A DNA stretch of 64,000 bases. Origin: Acanthacorydalis orientalis (Eukaryota; Arthropoda; Insecta; Megaloptera; Corydalidae). Below, piece by piece: positions 1 through 12,082 of this stretch. Location of the stretch: the NCBI GenBank assembly GCA_034766995.1, contig CM068319.1, positions 22,367,969-22,431,968 of the forward strand, given 5' to 3'. The notes under the pieces were generated by a model. It saw only the letters and a list, made by a program, of their open reading frames with translations, had not been told where the DNA came from and did not search any database. The position numbers and the translations under genes were made by a program. The first letter of the stretch is position 1, and each line of letters opens with the position of its first letter.

Positions 1-555
1 TATTAAAGTTGCTCCAATGAAGTTTTGTAAAACAGATTAAATCTGACACTTTATAACTTTACAATAATTCTAACACTGGATAAATTCCCATCCGCAAATG
101 ATTTTTTCACTTTATAAGAACACAAAAAAGCCCACGTTTAAAAAATGTTAAAATATCATTATTCCTCATTTCTGATGGTCGCTTACGCGCATTTCGATAG
201 TATTTCCATCACTTTCAAAGCATCAATATTTTTTGTAGCTTGGCGCTTTAAAGATAATGACATTGTAGGATGAAAAAATAAGTCATTTGTGAACGTTATA
301 ACTTCTTAAATATTTTGCTTATTAATTTTTTTATTGCTCTTGCTGTATTATTCCTGAATAAAAACTTATGCATAATGTGATTACATTTCTGATTTACGTA
401 TATTAAATAATAATTAAGGATAGAACATTTTCAAAGGTACGACTTATAAATGTTTTAAGAAATACGATTGACGTTACTATTTATATTAAAGTTCAAAACA
501 AAGTAAGGAATATTATAGATTGGGCGTCATATTTAATGATGTAGAAAAAACGAGA

Positions 556-628
<73 letters not shown>

Positions 629-717
629 AAGAGAAATATATATTAAATAATGTTAATAAGCTTCCTATTGTTAAACATATTCGATCGAAATAAAATTGCA
701 AGAAATAAAAATGTAAT

Positions 718-783
<66 letters not shown>

Positions 784-1846
784 AATATATATATATATTG
801 TTGTTAATAAGCTTCACTATTGTTAAATATATTCAATCGAAATAAAATTGCAAGAAATCTAAAATTTTAATTAAATGATAGCGAGAAAATATTTTAACAT
901 TTATATATTTCCTGTTTAATTTTTAATATACAAGAAAAATGAAATAAACAGTTATTGTAAAAATGTTTGTCAGTAAAATTGACATTTTTGTATTCGATTG
1001 CCTGTTAGTTGTACTCTATAGTCTGATAAATTTACTTAATTCCACGTGAAATGGATGTCATTGTACCCTCGTTATTAATAGATCCTAAAAATACATATGT
1101 ATTTAAACCAAATGTCAATTTTGTGTATGAATTATTAATTAGCATTAACTTTTTGTACGTTGCACATAAATATGATACTGTTTAATTCAATTAAGTATTT
1201 AAATCCATTATCGACAATAAACCAATGAGAAATTGAATTAATTTGACATAAGGATTATGAACTTGCAATGATTTCTAAGTTATTATGTTTTTTATACGAT
1301 CTAATCAAATACAAATGAAATAAATGCGTATACGAAATAACAATGACTATAAGTACCTAATGAATAATTTACTATTAAAAGACGATAACAACGAATTAAC
1401 AATGAGTATATAAATCATTTATTACTAGCACGTGTCGGGTGTGAATCGTTTTCGATTTTGACGCGCCCTAAAACCTTAAATAATCAATCAATAGCATGTG
1501 TTCGTCGAAACTATGAAACATTAAATATATGTCCATCAATGATGTTTGTAAACAAGTGGAAGCTGCGTAGATACAAATGGCAAGTTTACTTCTTGGCCAT
1601 TGAAGATATTTGTGGACTGTGCGCTCATTTAATCGAATTCAATATAAAAGCGACATTTGCTAGTTGAAAAATAATAAATAGTAATTTATATTATTTTTTT
1701 AATAAACATTTACTAATTTACCAAATACCTTTCGATATCATATATCATTGTTATAACATTTATTCTCTATTTATAATCATAAAACTTAAATAAGACAATA
1801 GTATGAATTTCTAAAAAGGATTTGTAGTATTAATTGTTTTTTTCAG
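1..1846. other. Non-coding: upstream intron or flank of the aquaporin
   Basis: No reading frame resembling aquaporin TM1/TM2 was found on either strand. A slightly CpG-richer patch at about 1425-1660 holds a 69-codon frame starting at TTG (1458), but its product has no hydrophobic helix of the right kind. A duplicated microsatellite module occupies 561-858. The interval is most simply intron. Confidence 0.5.
561..858. repeat. Tandem duplication of a (TA)n(GA)n module
   Basis: Two copies, about 151 bp apart, each made of a TA tract, a GA tract, a short AATATATA bridge and a shared unique segment starting TTAATAAGCTTC and ending GCAAGAAAT. Copy 1 spans about 561-706, copy 2 about 722-858. The unique segments differ at only a few positions, so the duplication is fairly recent. 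Confidence 0.85.
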
Positions 1847-1990
1847 ACATTCGGACACATATCAGGAGCACATTTAAATCCAGCTGTTACGGTAGCATCT
1901 GTGGTTTTAGGACATAAACCAGTAATGATTGCGCCATTTTATATCGTATCTCAAATTATCGGCGCTTTAATTGGTTTTGGTATACTTAAG
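1847..1990 (+). CDS. Eglp: Eglp exon a (first NPA box and TM3)
   Basis: 48 codons, from an acceptor TTTTTTTCAG to a GTATAT donor. Encodes the first NPA half-helix and TM3. It opens directly with TFGHISG, so at least one upstream coding exon carrying TM1/TM2 must exist. Confidence 0.93.
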
Positions 1991-2414
1991 GTATATATAT
2001 TAAAAATTTAAAAAGCTAATAACACAAATTACTTCAAAACAAATCTAGTAACTAAGAAGACTATAAATTTGAAAAAAAATGAAAGAAACAATATAAAATG
2101 AAGTTCAAAGAAAATAGTTCTTTTATTGATCAATGCATTTTCGATAAATTTATGTAAATATAGCCATAAATGAAAATGAAATGAGGCGCGATTAATTCCA
2201 TTTGCTTTTTGAGATAGGTTGATTCTTAATTTAATATTCTATTTAATTTGTATTATTTTTTTTTTTGTAATTGTGAACCAATCAAAGTAAATTTTCTGTT
2301 ATATTCAGCTAGATTTTTTATATTTTTGGTACTTTTCGTTATTGGCTATGTCGCCTTTTGCTAGAAATCATCTTAAATATTTTTTTTAATTACAAGTATA
2401 ATTTATGATTGTAA

Positions 2415-2451
<37 letters not shown>

Positions 2452-3146
2452 TAAGTAAATATAAAAGGAAGGAATAAATCTACCATAAAATATTATTGAA
2501 TAATAATAAATATTTATAAACATTAGCAATTTATTATAGCTCGTTACTCCATCGAAATGGTTCGACGTCGGTAAAATAGTTGATGATGTAATTACACCAG
2601 GTGTATGTACGACAGTGCCAAACCCTGAAATAACTGTACTACAGGTAAACATTTAGAAATCCCTTGATTTTTTATATCATGTAAAACTATATATTGTATA
2701 CTTCAAGTAACTGTTATTTATGAAATGTATATTTATATAAATTTTAAGAAAGATTACAATTTCTATGCTTTAGGCGTTGATGGTTGAATACTTAGCTTCG
2801 GCAGTGCTAATATTTGTATGCTGTGGTGTGTGGGATCCTAGAAATAGCGATAAACACGATTCGACAGCGCTTAGGTTCGGTTTTGCTATTGCAGCTCTGG
2901 CAATTGTCAGTGTAAGTATTTAATATATTAATTAGAAAAAAGTACATGTTTTTAATTTGTGTACACATTTATTTTATTACTCTTAATTAAGGTTAATTTA
3001 TTACCATAACATTTAAAAAATGTTTGCATTCATATCTTTCTTATATGTTTATTACTACACATGTTTATTTGTTTTTTCAATAAAATGCCTATTAATTATA
3101 TTCAAGATAAATCTTATCGGAATATATGTGTGCATACGTAATAATA

Positions 3147-3212
<66 letters not shown>

Positions 3213-3896
3213 AGGTATTTGTTATATTTATAAGTAATGACTTTTAGGGCCCGTATACTGGATGTAGTATGAATCCTGCAAGATCGTTTGGACCAGCTTT
3301 ATGGAATAATGATTGGCATGCTCATTGGGTAAATTATTTTTTTTATTTTTAGAATTAAAACGAACGTTTATTCGTTAAAAGATATTAAATAAATTTTTCT
3401 TTATAGAACAATACTAATAATAAAAAAATACTTGTTTTCAAAGAAACAAAATATATATGATTGTTTCCCACGTTAGATTTAATTTATTTTTAATTTTTTA
3501 ATTACAAGCCTTTTTTTCTAAAAAAAAAAACATTTTTGTTCGTGTAAAAAAATTAATTTAATTAAAAATTTGAAATGTTCAAAATAGTCCGAATTGTTAA
3601 AAGTGTGTTTAAAAATGAATTCGTATACTCTATAAAGGTATGAGAATTTTAAGGATAAAGTATTTATTTATTTTAATATATTATTTGTATTTTTTTATAT
3701 TTTTCTTGAGACCAAATGAGTATGTAAGAATACACTTTAATAAAATATCGTAAAATTTGTAAATGTTTAAACTTTGTTTTAGATATATTGGGTTGGTCCT
3801 CTAATGGCAGCTATCACAATCGCTGGTTTATACAGGACTGTATTTAGTCCACCAAAAGTCGTACACGATAGCCCTGAAGATTTGCCCTTAAGATAG
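1847..3896 (+). CDS. Eglp: Aquaporin, entomoglyceroporin (Eglp) type, 5'-partial, five exons visible
   Basis: Integral membrane channel of the MIP family, expected in the plasma membrane and probably passing water plus glycerol or other small polyols. Joined exons 1847-1990, 2540-2644, 2774-2911, 3248-3328 and 3783-3896 give 193 residues and a TAG stop at 3894. Seen in order: first half-helix with the NPA box ([12 protein letters not shown]), TM3, loop C, TM4 ([20 protein letters not shown]), TM5 ([15 protein letters not shown]), second half-helix with the second NPA ([16 protein letters not shown]), TM6 and a short tail. Cys and Arg of the ar/R filter are present, but the position nine residues before that Cys, His180 in AQP1-type water channels, is Ala. 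In insects, loss of this His marks the Eglp group, which replaced classical glyceroporins. TM1 and TM2 (about 60 residues) are missing, so a start cannot be assigned. All introns are GT-AG and phase 0. MIP membership is certain; the Eglp subtype is very likely. Confidence 0.95.
2540..2644 (+). CDS. Eglp: Eglp exon b (loop C)
   Basis: 35 codons between a TTATTATAG acceptor and a GTAAAC donor. Encodes the extracellular loop C region ([11 protein letters not shown] through NPEITVLQ) that links TM3 to TM4. The Cys-Thr-Thr stretch near the end is typical of insect aquaporins. Confidence 0.93.
2774..2911 (+). CDS. Eglp: Eglp exon c (TM4 and TM5)
   Basis: 46 codons, acceptor at GCTTTAG, consensus donor GTAAGT. 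Contains TM4, a WDPRN loop as in insect aquaporins, and TM5. The penultimate part of TM5 (AALAIVS) carries Ala where water-selective aquaporins have the filter His. Confidence 0.94.
3153..3209. repeat. (TA)n tract inside aquaporin intron
   Basis: About 28 TA units in the intron before the second-NPA exon, close to its acceptor. Likely length-polymorphic. Another TA tract (2418-2448) sits in the first visible intron. Confidence 0.9.
3248..3328 (+). CDS. Eglp: Eglp exon d (second NPA box)
   Basis: 27 codons from an acceptor CTTTTAG to a GTAAAT donor. Encodes [19 protein letters not shown], with the second NPA, the filter Cys three residues before it and the filter Arg right after it. The upstream intron carries a 57-bp (TA)n tract ending only about 40 bp before the acceptor. 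Confidence 0.94.
3783..3896 (+). CDS. Eglp: Eglp terminal exon (TM6 and C-terminus)
   Basis: 37 codons plus TAG, acceptor at TTGTTTTAG. Encodes [18 protein letters not shown] (TM6) and a short cytoplasmic tail rich in Pro and acidic residues ending DLPLR. No further splice donor precedes the stop, so this is the natural C-terminus. Confidence 0.93.
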   Translation: MYWVGPLMAAITIAGLYRTVFSPPKVVHDSPEDLPLR

Positions 3897-3946
3897 TATT
3901 AAAAAACTCATCGACGTTATCGTTGCATTCTTTTTAAATTTAAGAG

Positions 3947-3952
3947 AATAAA
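3947..3952 (+). terminator. Candidate poly(A) signal of the aquaporin
   Basis: AATAAA 50 bp after the stop codon. Further AATAAA hexamers lie at 4158-4163, 4283-4288 and 4301-4306, so a short or a roughly 400-base 3' UTR are both possible. In DNA this AT-rich the hexamer also occurs by chance. Confidence 0.45.
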
Positions 3953-5079
3953 TACCCAAAAACTGTACTTTTAATATTTATGAAATCGTTAACTTTATAT
4001 AAAAAATAGACCATTAACCTTAAATGCAGTTATAAAACACCTTTTAACTTTTATGGCTGTTTAGCTGATGACAACTAATATTTATAACTGGACAATACGT
4101 GCATTGTATTTATTTAGGAAATTTTATACTCAAATAGATTGCCAAATAGGTTGCTTGAATAAATCAAAGAATTTTACAAACATCTGTTTACATACTTAAT
4201 ATGTATATATTTATGATTTTTTTTAAATGTATATTGCTTGTACATTTGAACAAAGTAGTTAAACTTCTATTTACCTTTGAATAATAAACTTAGTTTATCA
4301 AATAAACAATTTTAGAAAATAATTTTGTCATATAGTTTGTTATTGTTTTATGTGAGAATTGTTATAATCAATAGATTTTTTATTTTTATGTTTTTCATAT
4401 TTGTTAGTAAATATATTTATCATTATTATTATTTGTTAATAAATATATTTATTATAAAATGCATTTTTATTTCATATTAGTGTTTCTAACATATATATTT
4501 GTATAGAAGAATTTTAAATACTAATATGAGAATTTTACCTTTAACAAACAAAAAATATGTTTTTTCTATATTTAAATCACTTTTAGTTATCGAAAAGAAT
4601 TTTTTAAGTTATATAAAATGTTAATACTATGATTTTTAAATGTAGTGTGTACTATGTGTTCCATTTTTATTATTTATTGAAGAAATACATGGTGTTTTAT
4701 TGCAACAGTCAACAGGTAAAAAACACCATTCATTGAATAGTGGACATTATTTTCGTAAACATATCTAAAACTAATAATAAAAAATTAAATTGGGATAAGA
4801 AAAGCAGAACTGCATTAATATATGGCAGATTTAATGTACAAAAGGTATTATTTTTTGATTATAATAAACGCTTTATAATTGTAGTAAAATCTATTATTTT
4901 TACAATAAAGAGATACCATATTTATTTTTAATATGACATATGTGCTCTTTAATTTTATTTTGGTATTAGAGAGAAAGACACAGAGAGATTGTTTGTATGA
5001 TTTTATTTAGTAATGTATTGTTTGCTTTTAAAGAAAAGATTTAGTTTATAATTATATTAGAATATTTCTATTTTTAAAT

Positions 5080-5082
<3 letters not shown>

Positions 5083-5151
<69 letters not shown>
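5083..5151. repeat. (TA)n microsatellite, about 34 units
   Basis: Uninterrupted TA repeat, one of the longer perfect tracts in the window. Confidence 0.95.
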
Positions 5152-5156
<5 letters not shown>

Positions 5157-5543
5157 TATGTGTGATATAAAAATAAAAAAATACATTGAAAATATGTTCT
5201 TCATTCAAATTGGATATGGCATATATTTAATAGTAAATTGTTTAAGAATATGTATTATATATGCACACTTTAGTGTATATTTATATAAAAATAAATTAAA
5301 ATTATGTTCTATTATTAATAAAATAGTTTTTCTTATTCAGAATCATATAATAAAAAAATCCAACAGTTAAAAGTATTGTTCTATTGTTGATTGTAAGACA
5401 TCAAATTAACTAATACCATTTATTATTAGTAATTAATGATTATTTAGTAACAAAAAAATGTAATTTCTTATTTATTTAAAAAAGTGTATTTCCAATATGT
5501 AATAAATACATTAAGATTTCTTGGAAAAGAAATTTTTATCAAT

Positions 5544-5585
<42 letters not shown>

Positions 5586-6690
5586 CATATCTTTAATTTT
5601 CGGTTTGAAAACATTTCTATATATAATAAAAATCATAAACACATTATAAAAACGTTTTTCCTTTTCTAATTTCATTTACTTAAACACTTTTCCAGTTATA
5701 ATATCAATATTAACTGTATAGGAGAAATGCATATGGATGAAAATGAAAATGAATATAAAATTTCAATATGATGGAAATAAAATTTCTCATGTCCTATTAT
5801 AAAGAAAGATATATAGTATTAAATTTTGCATTATGTAAGATTTACTTATTGGTGTATTTTCATATTCAATATTGAAACATAAGGATAAAAAATCTTTTAC
5901 TCATATAACTTTTTATCATAAAAAAACTAGTATTATTCTTATTCCACTTAGGATTTGTAAAGTAACTTAATTTTTTATGATTTCTCATTTTTATGTATAA
6001 ATTAATAGTTATTTAATCAAATTGAAATGAATTTACAATCTAATCGATCACTGAACAATAAATTACAAGAATGTCTTTATTTGGTATTATCTGAAAACAA
6101 AAATTTTGTATATATCATTAGGGTGAAATAAATAAATTAAATTATATATATATATATGTATATATATTTATATATATATATATATATATATATTATTTAT
6201 ATATAGTTATCGTTACATTAGTTCATAAAAATATTTCAGTACTATGTTCGTACTTTTAAATGTATATTGTAATAAATACTGAAATTAATATACTTATTGA
6301 ATTTAGTTGCAGATTTAAAAATAATTAGAGGTCATGTTTTTAAATACTATTTATATAATATTCATGCATTCTTCGCTATAAGAAATAAAATCATTTTCGT
6401 TAGATCAAACACGAGAAAGTAATTATGATTTTGATATCTATTCGATACTTAATAAAATTAGAGCTGCTTTTTTAGAAATACGAAGATATATCATCATGTA
6501 GAATAAGGTTCGTTTTATAATTTATAAAGAGCTTCTAATTTTTATTTTTCTTAACTCTACGATGTAGCTAGGTTTTCATTCAGTTTGATCATATAACAAT
6601 TATGTTGTATATTTGGATACTTAGGTGTGTACAGATACGTCTTTTCATTTAAGTAACATTCTTATTTTGTGGGAATATTTTGATACATTG

Positions 6691-6741
<51 letters not shown>

Positions 6742-7761
6742 GAAATGTATATTATACTAGAACATGCGACATACAACTGAATTAGAATAAATATGATTTT
6801 GAAGTTGAATACATTTTTTCCAGTATTGATTTTTTAACTACAAACATGTTTAAATTAATATGTTTCCATACAAATTACTTAATTGATATTCCAATGCACT
6901 ACCATATAAAGTGAGGTTATGTTAAAAACGTTGATATTAATAAATATATTCAAGGATAAAAATTTTAATATCTATAAAACAGGTAACAAATCTTAATTAA
7001 AATAAATTTGTTATTTGCAAAATAATATCATGCAAACTGCATTTTAAATGTACAGATCTGACGTTTTAATAATTTATGGTAGCCTTCCTAATTCTCATTT
7101 TTGTCAACAGTTGGCATATTATTATAAAATTAAAAAATTGTTTTTTAAATTTGTTTTATGCATGTTATTTTCTTTATTTTTTGACACAAAATACATATTT
7201 GTTTCTTTTTCAATAACGCATTTTCAAAAATATTCAATAGCAATAAAATAAAGAATATTAAGTGTATTTTTTAATTAGTAAGTATATAAAAAATTGTTAT
7301 TAATATTAATGTTGTCTTTATGGCACATTTTTAAAATTCATTTATTTACCAAACATTTTATGTAGCTTATTTTTAATACATATATAATAAATTTGGAATG
7401 TTATATAGTGAATTTAAGTTTCATGTACTCTAAAATTATTTAATAAAAATGTTGTAATTTCATGTTATAATCGAAAATAAAAATCAATATGAAAAATAAA
7501 CAATTTGAAAATGTTTTAAAATGTAATTTTAATTTTAAAGTAGTTTACAGTTCTTATTTATGAATATTGTTTAAAGAATTTTGTAATTTTTCAAAAATAA
7601 GAACAGACATAAAAATTTATTAAAAGTATAAATTTGTTACTTTGTGATAGATATGCTACAGATTGTAGCTAATTTATATTTAAAAAAAAACATGTTATCA
7701 ATTTTTAGTTGTAAATCAATTTTTTAAGGAGAAAATACATTCAAATCTCCCGCAAACACTG

Positions 7762-7769
7762 TATCGATT
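7762..7769. promoter_or_regulatory. DRE-like motif TATCGATT
   Basis: Seven of eight bases match the DREF element TATCGATA known from insect promoters. It lies 59-66 bp upstream of the predicted start site and within a run of CpGs (7750-7810) that stands out from the surrounding DNA. Supporting evidence for a promoter, weak by itself. Confidence 0.35.
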
Positions 7770-7825
7770 TCGTAAACGGCTCGGCATTTTCGCGGAAATA
7801 GCCGATCTTTTGACAAAACAAACCC

Positions 7826-7859
7826 TCAGTTCAAATCAACATGACGATTTGTATGGACG
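7826..7859 (+). promoter_or_regulatory. Inr + DPE core promoter, A+1 at 7828
   Basis: TCAGTT at 7826-7831 matches the arthropod initiator, with A+1 at 7828. GGACG at 7855-7859 falls exactly at +28 to +32 and fits the downstream promoter element consensus RGWYV; the two following bases (TT) match the extended form RGWCGTG in one of two positions. DPE function depends on this exact spacing, so the coincidence is informative. No TATA box is seen at -30, as expected for DPE promoters. It would drive transcription to the right, away from the aquaporin. Confidence 0.6.
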
Positions 7860-7992
7860 TTGTTTGACGTTTGTCCATCAGACCTACTTGTATTTCGGTA
7901 CATAGTCGTGTTGTTTTACATATTTGTTTTGTGTTTTGAATTAAAACTGTGTTGTTTTATATTTATTCATGTGACAGTTTCAATTTTACATG
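7828..7992 (+). other. Predicted first exon (5' UTR) of a second gene
   Basis: Runs from the predicted start site to a strong donor, ATG|GTAAGTGT, at 7992/7993. The exon would end exactly on an ATG, so the start codon may be its last codon, or the exon may be wholly untranslated. It contains a short upstream frame of eight codons (7841-7867) that would dampen translation if the exon is used. The next exon is not visible; the gene product is unknown. Confidence 0.4.
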
Positions 7993-8234
7993 GTAAGTGT
8001 TCCATTTAATACAAAGTTTTACTATCATTCTCGTTATTTGCGGATTATATACAAGAAATGCTTTTAAAGATGTATGAAATTTTTCTTGTATATATTCCAT
8101 ATATGCTTTATTAACTTTTATATATATGAAGATGCTATGCGATTTAACTGCTTAAATTTAATAAAATATATATTCCGATTAACACACTTCACTGAATTTG
8201 ATAGAATTGGTGTGTTGAAGGTGAGGATTCTTCA

Positions 8235-8272
8235 GTCTAGTAACATTAGGCTAACACGATTTGACCCGCATG
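8235..8272 (+). other. Alternative or second leader exon candidate
   Basis: A possible acceptor TTCTTCAG at 8227-8234 is followed by a 38-base segment and a donor ATG|GTAAGTGT at 8272/8273. The 12-mer CATGGTAAGTGT is identical to that of the upstream donor (7989-8000). Alternatively this is the 3' end of a longer alternative first exon. A 72-codon frame starting at 8074 reads across the donor and is probably incidental. Confidence 0.3.
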
Positions 8273-8559
8273 GTAAGTGTACATTCGTGTGATTTTGGCT
8301 TAACGCCAAATTTACGTTCTTTCACGCTGTTTGTTGACATAACAGTTTTTATAAATTTTTCATTCATTAGCCTTGATTTTTCGTTTTATAAACAGCAATA
8401 AATACAAAAATGATGGTGACTGTATAGTATATATTTCCGGCAAGAAAATACCCAATATTTAGTAAATTTATTGAATATTATTAAATAATAATTTGATTTG
8501 ATCATTAATTTAAACGGATATTATGTTTATATATTTTCCATCAAATTATAAATGTACTT

Positions 8560-8627
<68 letters not shown>

Positions 8628-9200
8628 CATTTATATAACCGGTTTCTTAAAAATAATAATATGTGAATAGTATTAAAATTAAATTACAGTTTGATAATGC
8701 GTTATGTAAATATGTTACAAAATCATAATAATTGATAGATTAGTTTTAAGTGCCATTTATATTTTCTTATTAGTTTAAAAGTTTTTTTAAAATTGTTAAT
8801 TATTCCAAGTTTGAGAAAAATGCGAGTTTGATACATGAAGAAAAACGATACAAATTTATGGGTGGAATATGAATAACATACTGTAATAATAGGAAACGTC
8901 TTACTACTAGTCTACTGGGCTTTTGTTTCAGAACTATGAAATCGGAAACACTTGATGAAACTTTGCCTACATAGTATTAATGATAGGAGGCTTCTTTGTT
9001 ACATGTTATGTAAATTTCTAGCAGGCATGAAAATAAGGTTTAGTGTAATATATATAATAATTTTTGTTCGTTTAAAAAATGTAACATGGATTACTTAGAA
9101 ACGATATGAAATCGTTCGAATAAATTCCCAAGTCTCATAACTCCAGTTGAACATTTTACAAAACATAAATTATACTATTAGTATTTTATTAAAAATTTTG

Positions 9201-9261
<61 letters not shown>

Positions 9262-11082
9262 TATTCATATATAAATCTTTCAAAATAATATATTTTTTCA
9301 AGATTCATTACGTATTAACATTTATTATGTTAAACTATTATATTGTCTTGTATATTACTATTGTTCTTATTTGAAACTCTTGTGTGGGTGATATAACTCG
9401 GTCAGTTTAGCTAGAACTTTGATTGCTGTCTATTGTTCTATCAAACATTTGCCCTGTGCATCACATAACTGTTAGATTTGTCAATCTGTAGGTTGTTATT
9501 TTGTATTTAGTCATATATTTGCAATTTAAGATTGTAACAGTAGTATAAAGTATGCTTTTTTTTATTATATATATTGTTCTGTACATTTTTCAAATGTATG
9601 AAAAAGAGTAAAATAGTTTTAAAATATATGGGGATTGCTTTATACGACTGGCACTTTGTGATCAAGTTGTTGACGGATACTTTCTAAAAGAATCTAGTGA
9701 TTACAAGTCATATACGGTTAAAATCACATTTGTTATGTATTAGTTATCAGTATATTATGTAAGGTATCAAGTTGTGTTCGGTGCTGTGTATATTGGTTTA
9801 TAATAATACTTTTATTACTCGGTGTATATTGAATTTTGATTATGTTGTAATTTAAATTTTATTGTACGACGACATCCAGTATGTAATGCAGTAAGTGTTG
9901 TCATTGTCACATTTCGTTATAACATTTTCTTACGAATATGATTAAAACTATTTCTACTAGAATAAAAAAATACACTTTACAGTTGGCATATCAATTTTAT
10001 TTAGTTCTATTATACATTTGATAAAATAAGAATGTATATATTTAATAGTTAGATTATAATTTGTGTAGGTGAGAGAATACTTTAGAATTGCAATAATATT
10101 ATTAATTAATACTAATTAGTAACAAATGTTGATGATCAAATAGATGATAATCGATATTAATTATAGACACCCTTTTAAGTGAAATTTTCATGCAGCCCAC
10201 TAAATAGTTAATGTTTGAATAACTTTTTAATATTTTACTTTTAGTAAATAATATATTATTATTTAGTAAATATATTATTTTATAATTTATTCTAAGTATA
10301 ATTTAATATTTATTAAAAAGAGTATTTATTTATTAGAGTTAGTTTTACTTATTAGTATTATTTATTCTTTTAAGATATTTGTAAAAATAGTTCTAAGTAT
10401 TTTTATAAATAATAAAAATAGAACATCAGTTAAAGAAAAGAAGAATATAATTAAAAAGAAAGTATTTTTATAAATAGGAATCTATATGATTACATTCACT
10501 TTGCACTCTTTTATTTCACTGACCACAAATAATTCTAGATTTTCTTTTATGGCGTCTGAACTGCACATAGTACGTTTTTCTGTTCAATTCCATGAAATGA
10601 TGTTTTAACTCTAGCATTAACTAATAAAGTTTCATTTAAAGTTCATTTAGTTGTATTACAGTGTATTGTTTCGTGTTTAGATGGTACTTCTAGGATATTT
10701 GATATATTGGCTCGAATTGTTTTTCGTAATGCAGAAAAGTCGAAATGCTAACTATAGGATACTCGGAGAATTTGTAAATGTTCTAGAGTTCAAAATACTA
10801 TTTTATTTCAGCTGTATTTATAGAATAGTATATAACATGTTTATTTTTTAGAGAAATTGAATATATTTTATTATATATCAATTTTGTATTATAGATTAAG
10901 TTATTGGTATAAAAAAATATATTCAGTGTCTTATAACATTGTACATTTATTATATTTAATTGATGTTTATGTATCCTTTTTGATGATTACGTTTAAGTTC
11001 TGCTATTCACATCAAAGATTCGTCACAAATTGTGGCATATTTTTCTTATAAAAATATTTTTATGGAACTTTTGAAGCAAAAT

Positions 11083-11148
<66 letters not shown>

Positions 11149-11674
11149 CAAGCGTTCTTAAATTTTCATCTCAAATTTGTGGTAGATTTGCGAAATACTA
11201 GCTGCGAATAACTTTTTAAACAAATAATTTACTATAAATGCATTAAAATAATTAACAATTATTTAACAGTTAAAATATATTTATTAAATTTAAGTATAAT
11301 ATTGCTAGTTAAAAAAGATTTTATTCTTCTGTGGCATTGTGAACAGATGTGCTATGTTTTTTTTTTTTTTTTTTTTAATAATGTAATTAGTACGAAACAA
11401 GATTAATGTTTTATTAAATTGGAAAGGAATACCTGAGCTATGTAGATTTAATCAGTACATTTTAATCTTTATTGTTCGTTCATTTCGTTTTAGAATAACC
11501 CACTTATAAATTAATATGATTCTTGTTATAAATATGATTAAAAAAAGAGAACTTAATTTTATAGTACTCTAAAGTGACTCCAATAAAAAATCGTAAGACT
11601 GTTTCAAAGGTAAAAAAATAAATGTTTATTGTTTTTTCTTGGATGGAAGAAATGAATTTTTAAATCAGGCGTGT

Positions 11675-11729
<55 letters not shown>

Positions 11730-12016
11730 CAGTTATAACGGTACTGGTAGCAGGTATTACTATCTTTCATAAATAATAAGCTACTTTCGAATTTAAGAAC
11801 CTATCCGATATTATGTTCTGTTCTTTTCGATGAAATTGGTTGTAGCTGCAATAAATTTCTTCATGCTTTTCGACCGCCTCAAACTTGTAATTGGTGTTCG
11901 CTGAATGTAAAAATTGTAATTTGTCGTGCTTTACAACTACGCGGTGCTTTACAATGGCTTCCGTTCTTAGGATTGATTGATATTTAAAACGGAAAAAGCG
12001 CCCCCATGTACGCGAG

Positions 12017-12082
12017 CACATACACATACACACACATACATACATGTATATATATACATATATACATACATATACATATACA
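12017..12082. repeat. Mixed CA/TACA/TA microsatellite
   Basis: Interleaved CACATA, CATACATA and TATATACA units. It borders the CpG-richer patch at 11930-12120, which holds GCGCCC at 11998-12003 and GGGCGCC at 12114-12120 on its two sides. Confidence 0.75.

Larger units (their letters stand above)
3897..7740. other. 3' UTR and intergenic AT-rich DNA
   Basis: No gene seen. It holds the aquaporin 3' UTR, an imperfect tandem repeat near 4400-4455 (TTTGTTARTAAATATATTTAT twice), and TA tracts at 5083-5151, 5546-5584, 6142-6193 and 6695-6738. The open frames present are short, AT-driven and show no recognisable domain. Confidence 0.6.

Noticed and set aside
1458..1667. 69-codon frame as the missing first aquaporin exon
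   Set aside because: It starts at TTG, lacks the TM1/TM2 hydrophobic pattern and the usual AEFxGT-like motif, and has no donor leading in phase to 1847.
8074..8292. 72-codon frame as a secreted peptide
   Set aside because: The N-terminus is hydrophobic, but the frame crosses a strong splice donor and is AT-driven; no cleavage-site or peptide motif is evident.
11767..12045. 92-codon minus-strand frame
   Set aside because: Its N-terminus is CA/TA repeat (Cys/Val/Met run) and the rest shows no motif or conserved pattern.
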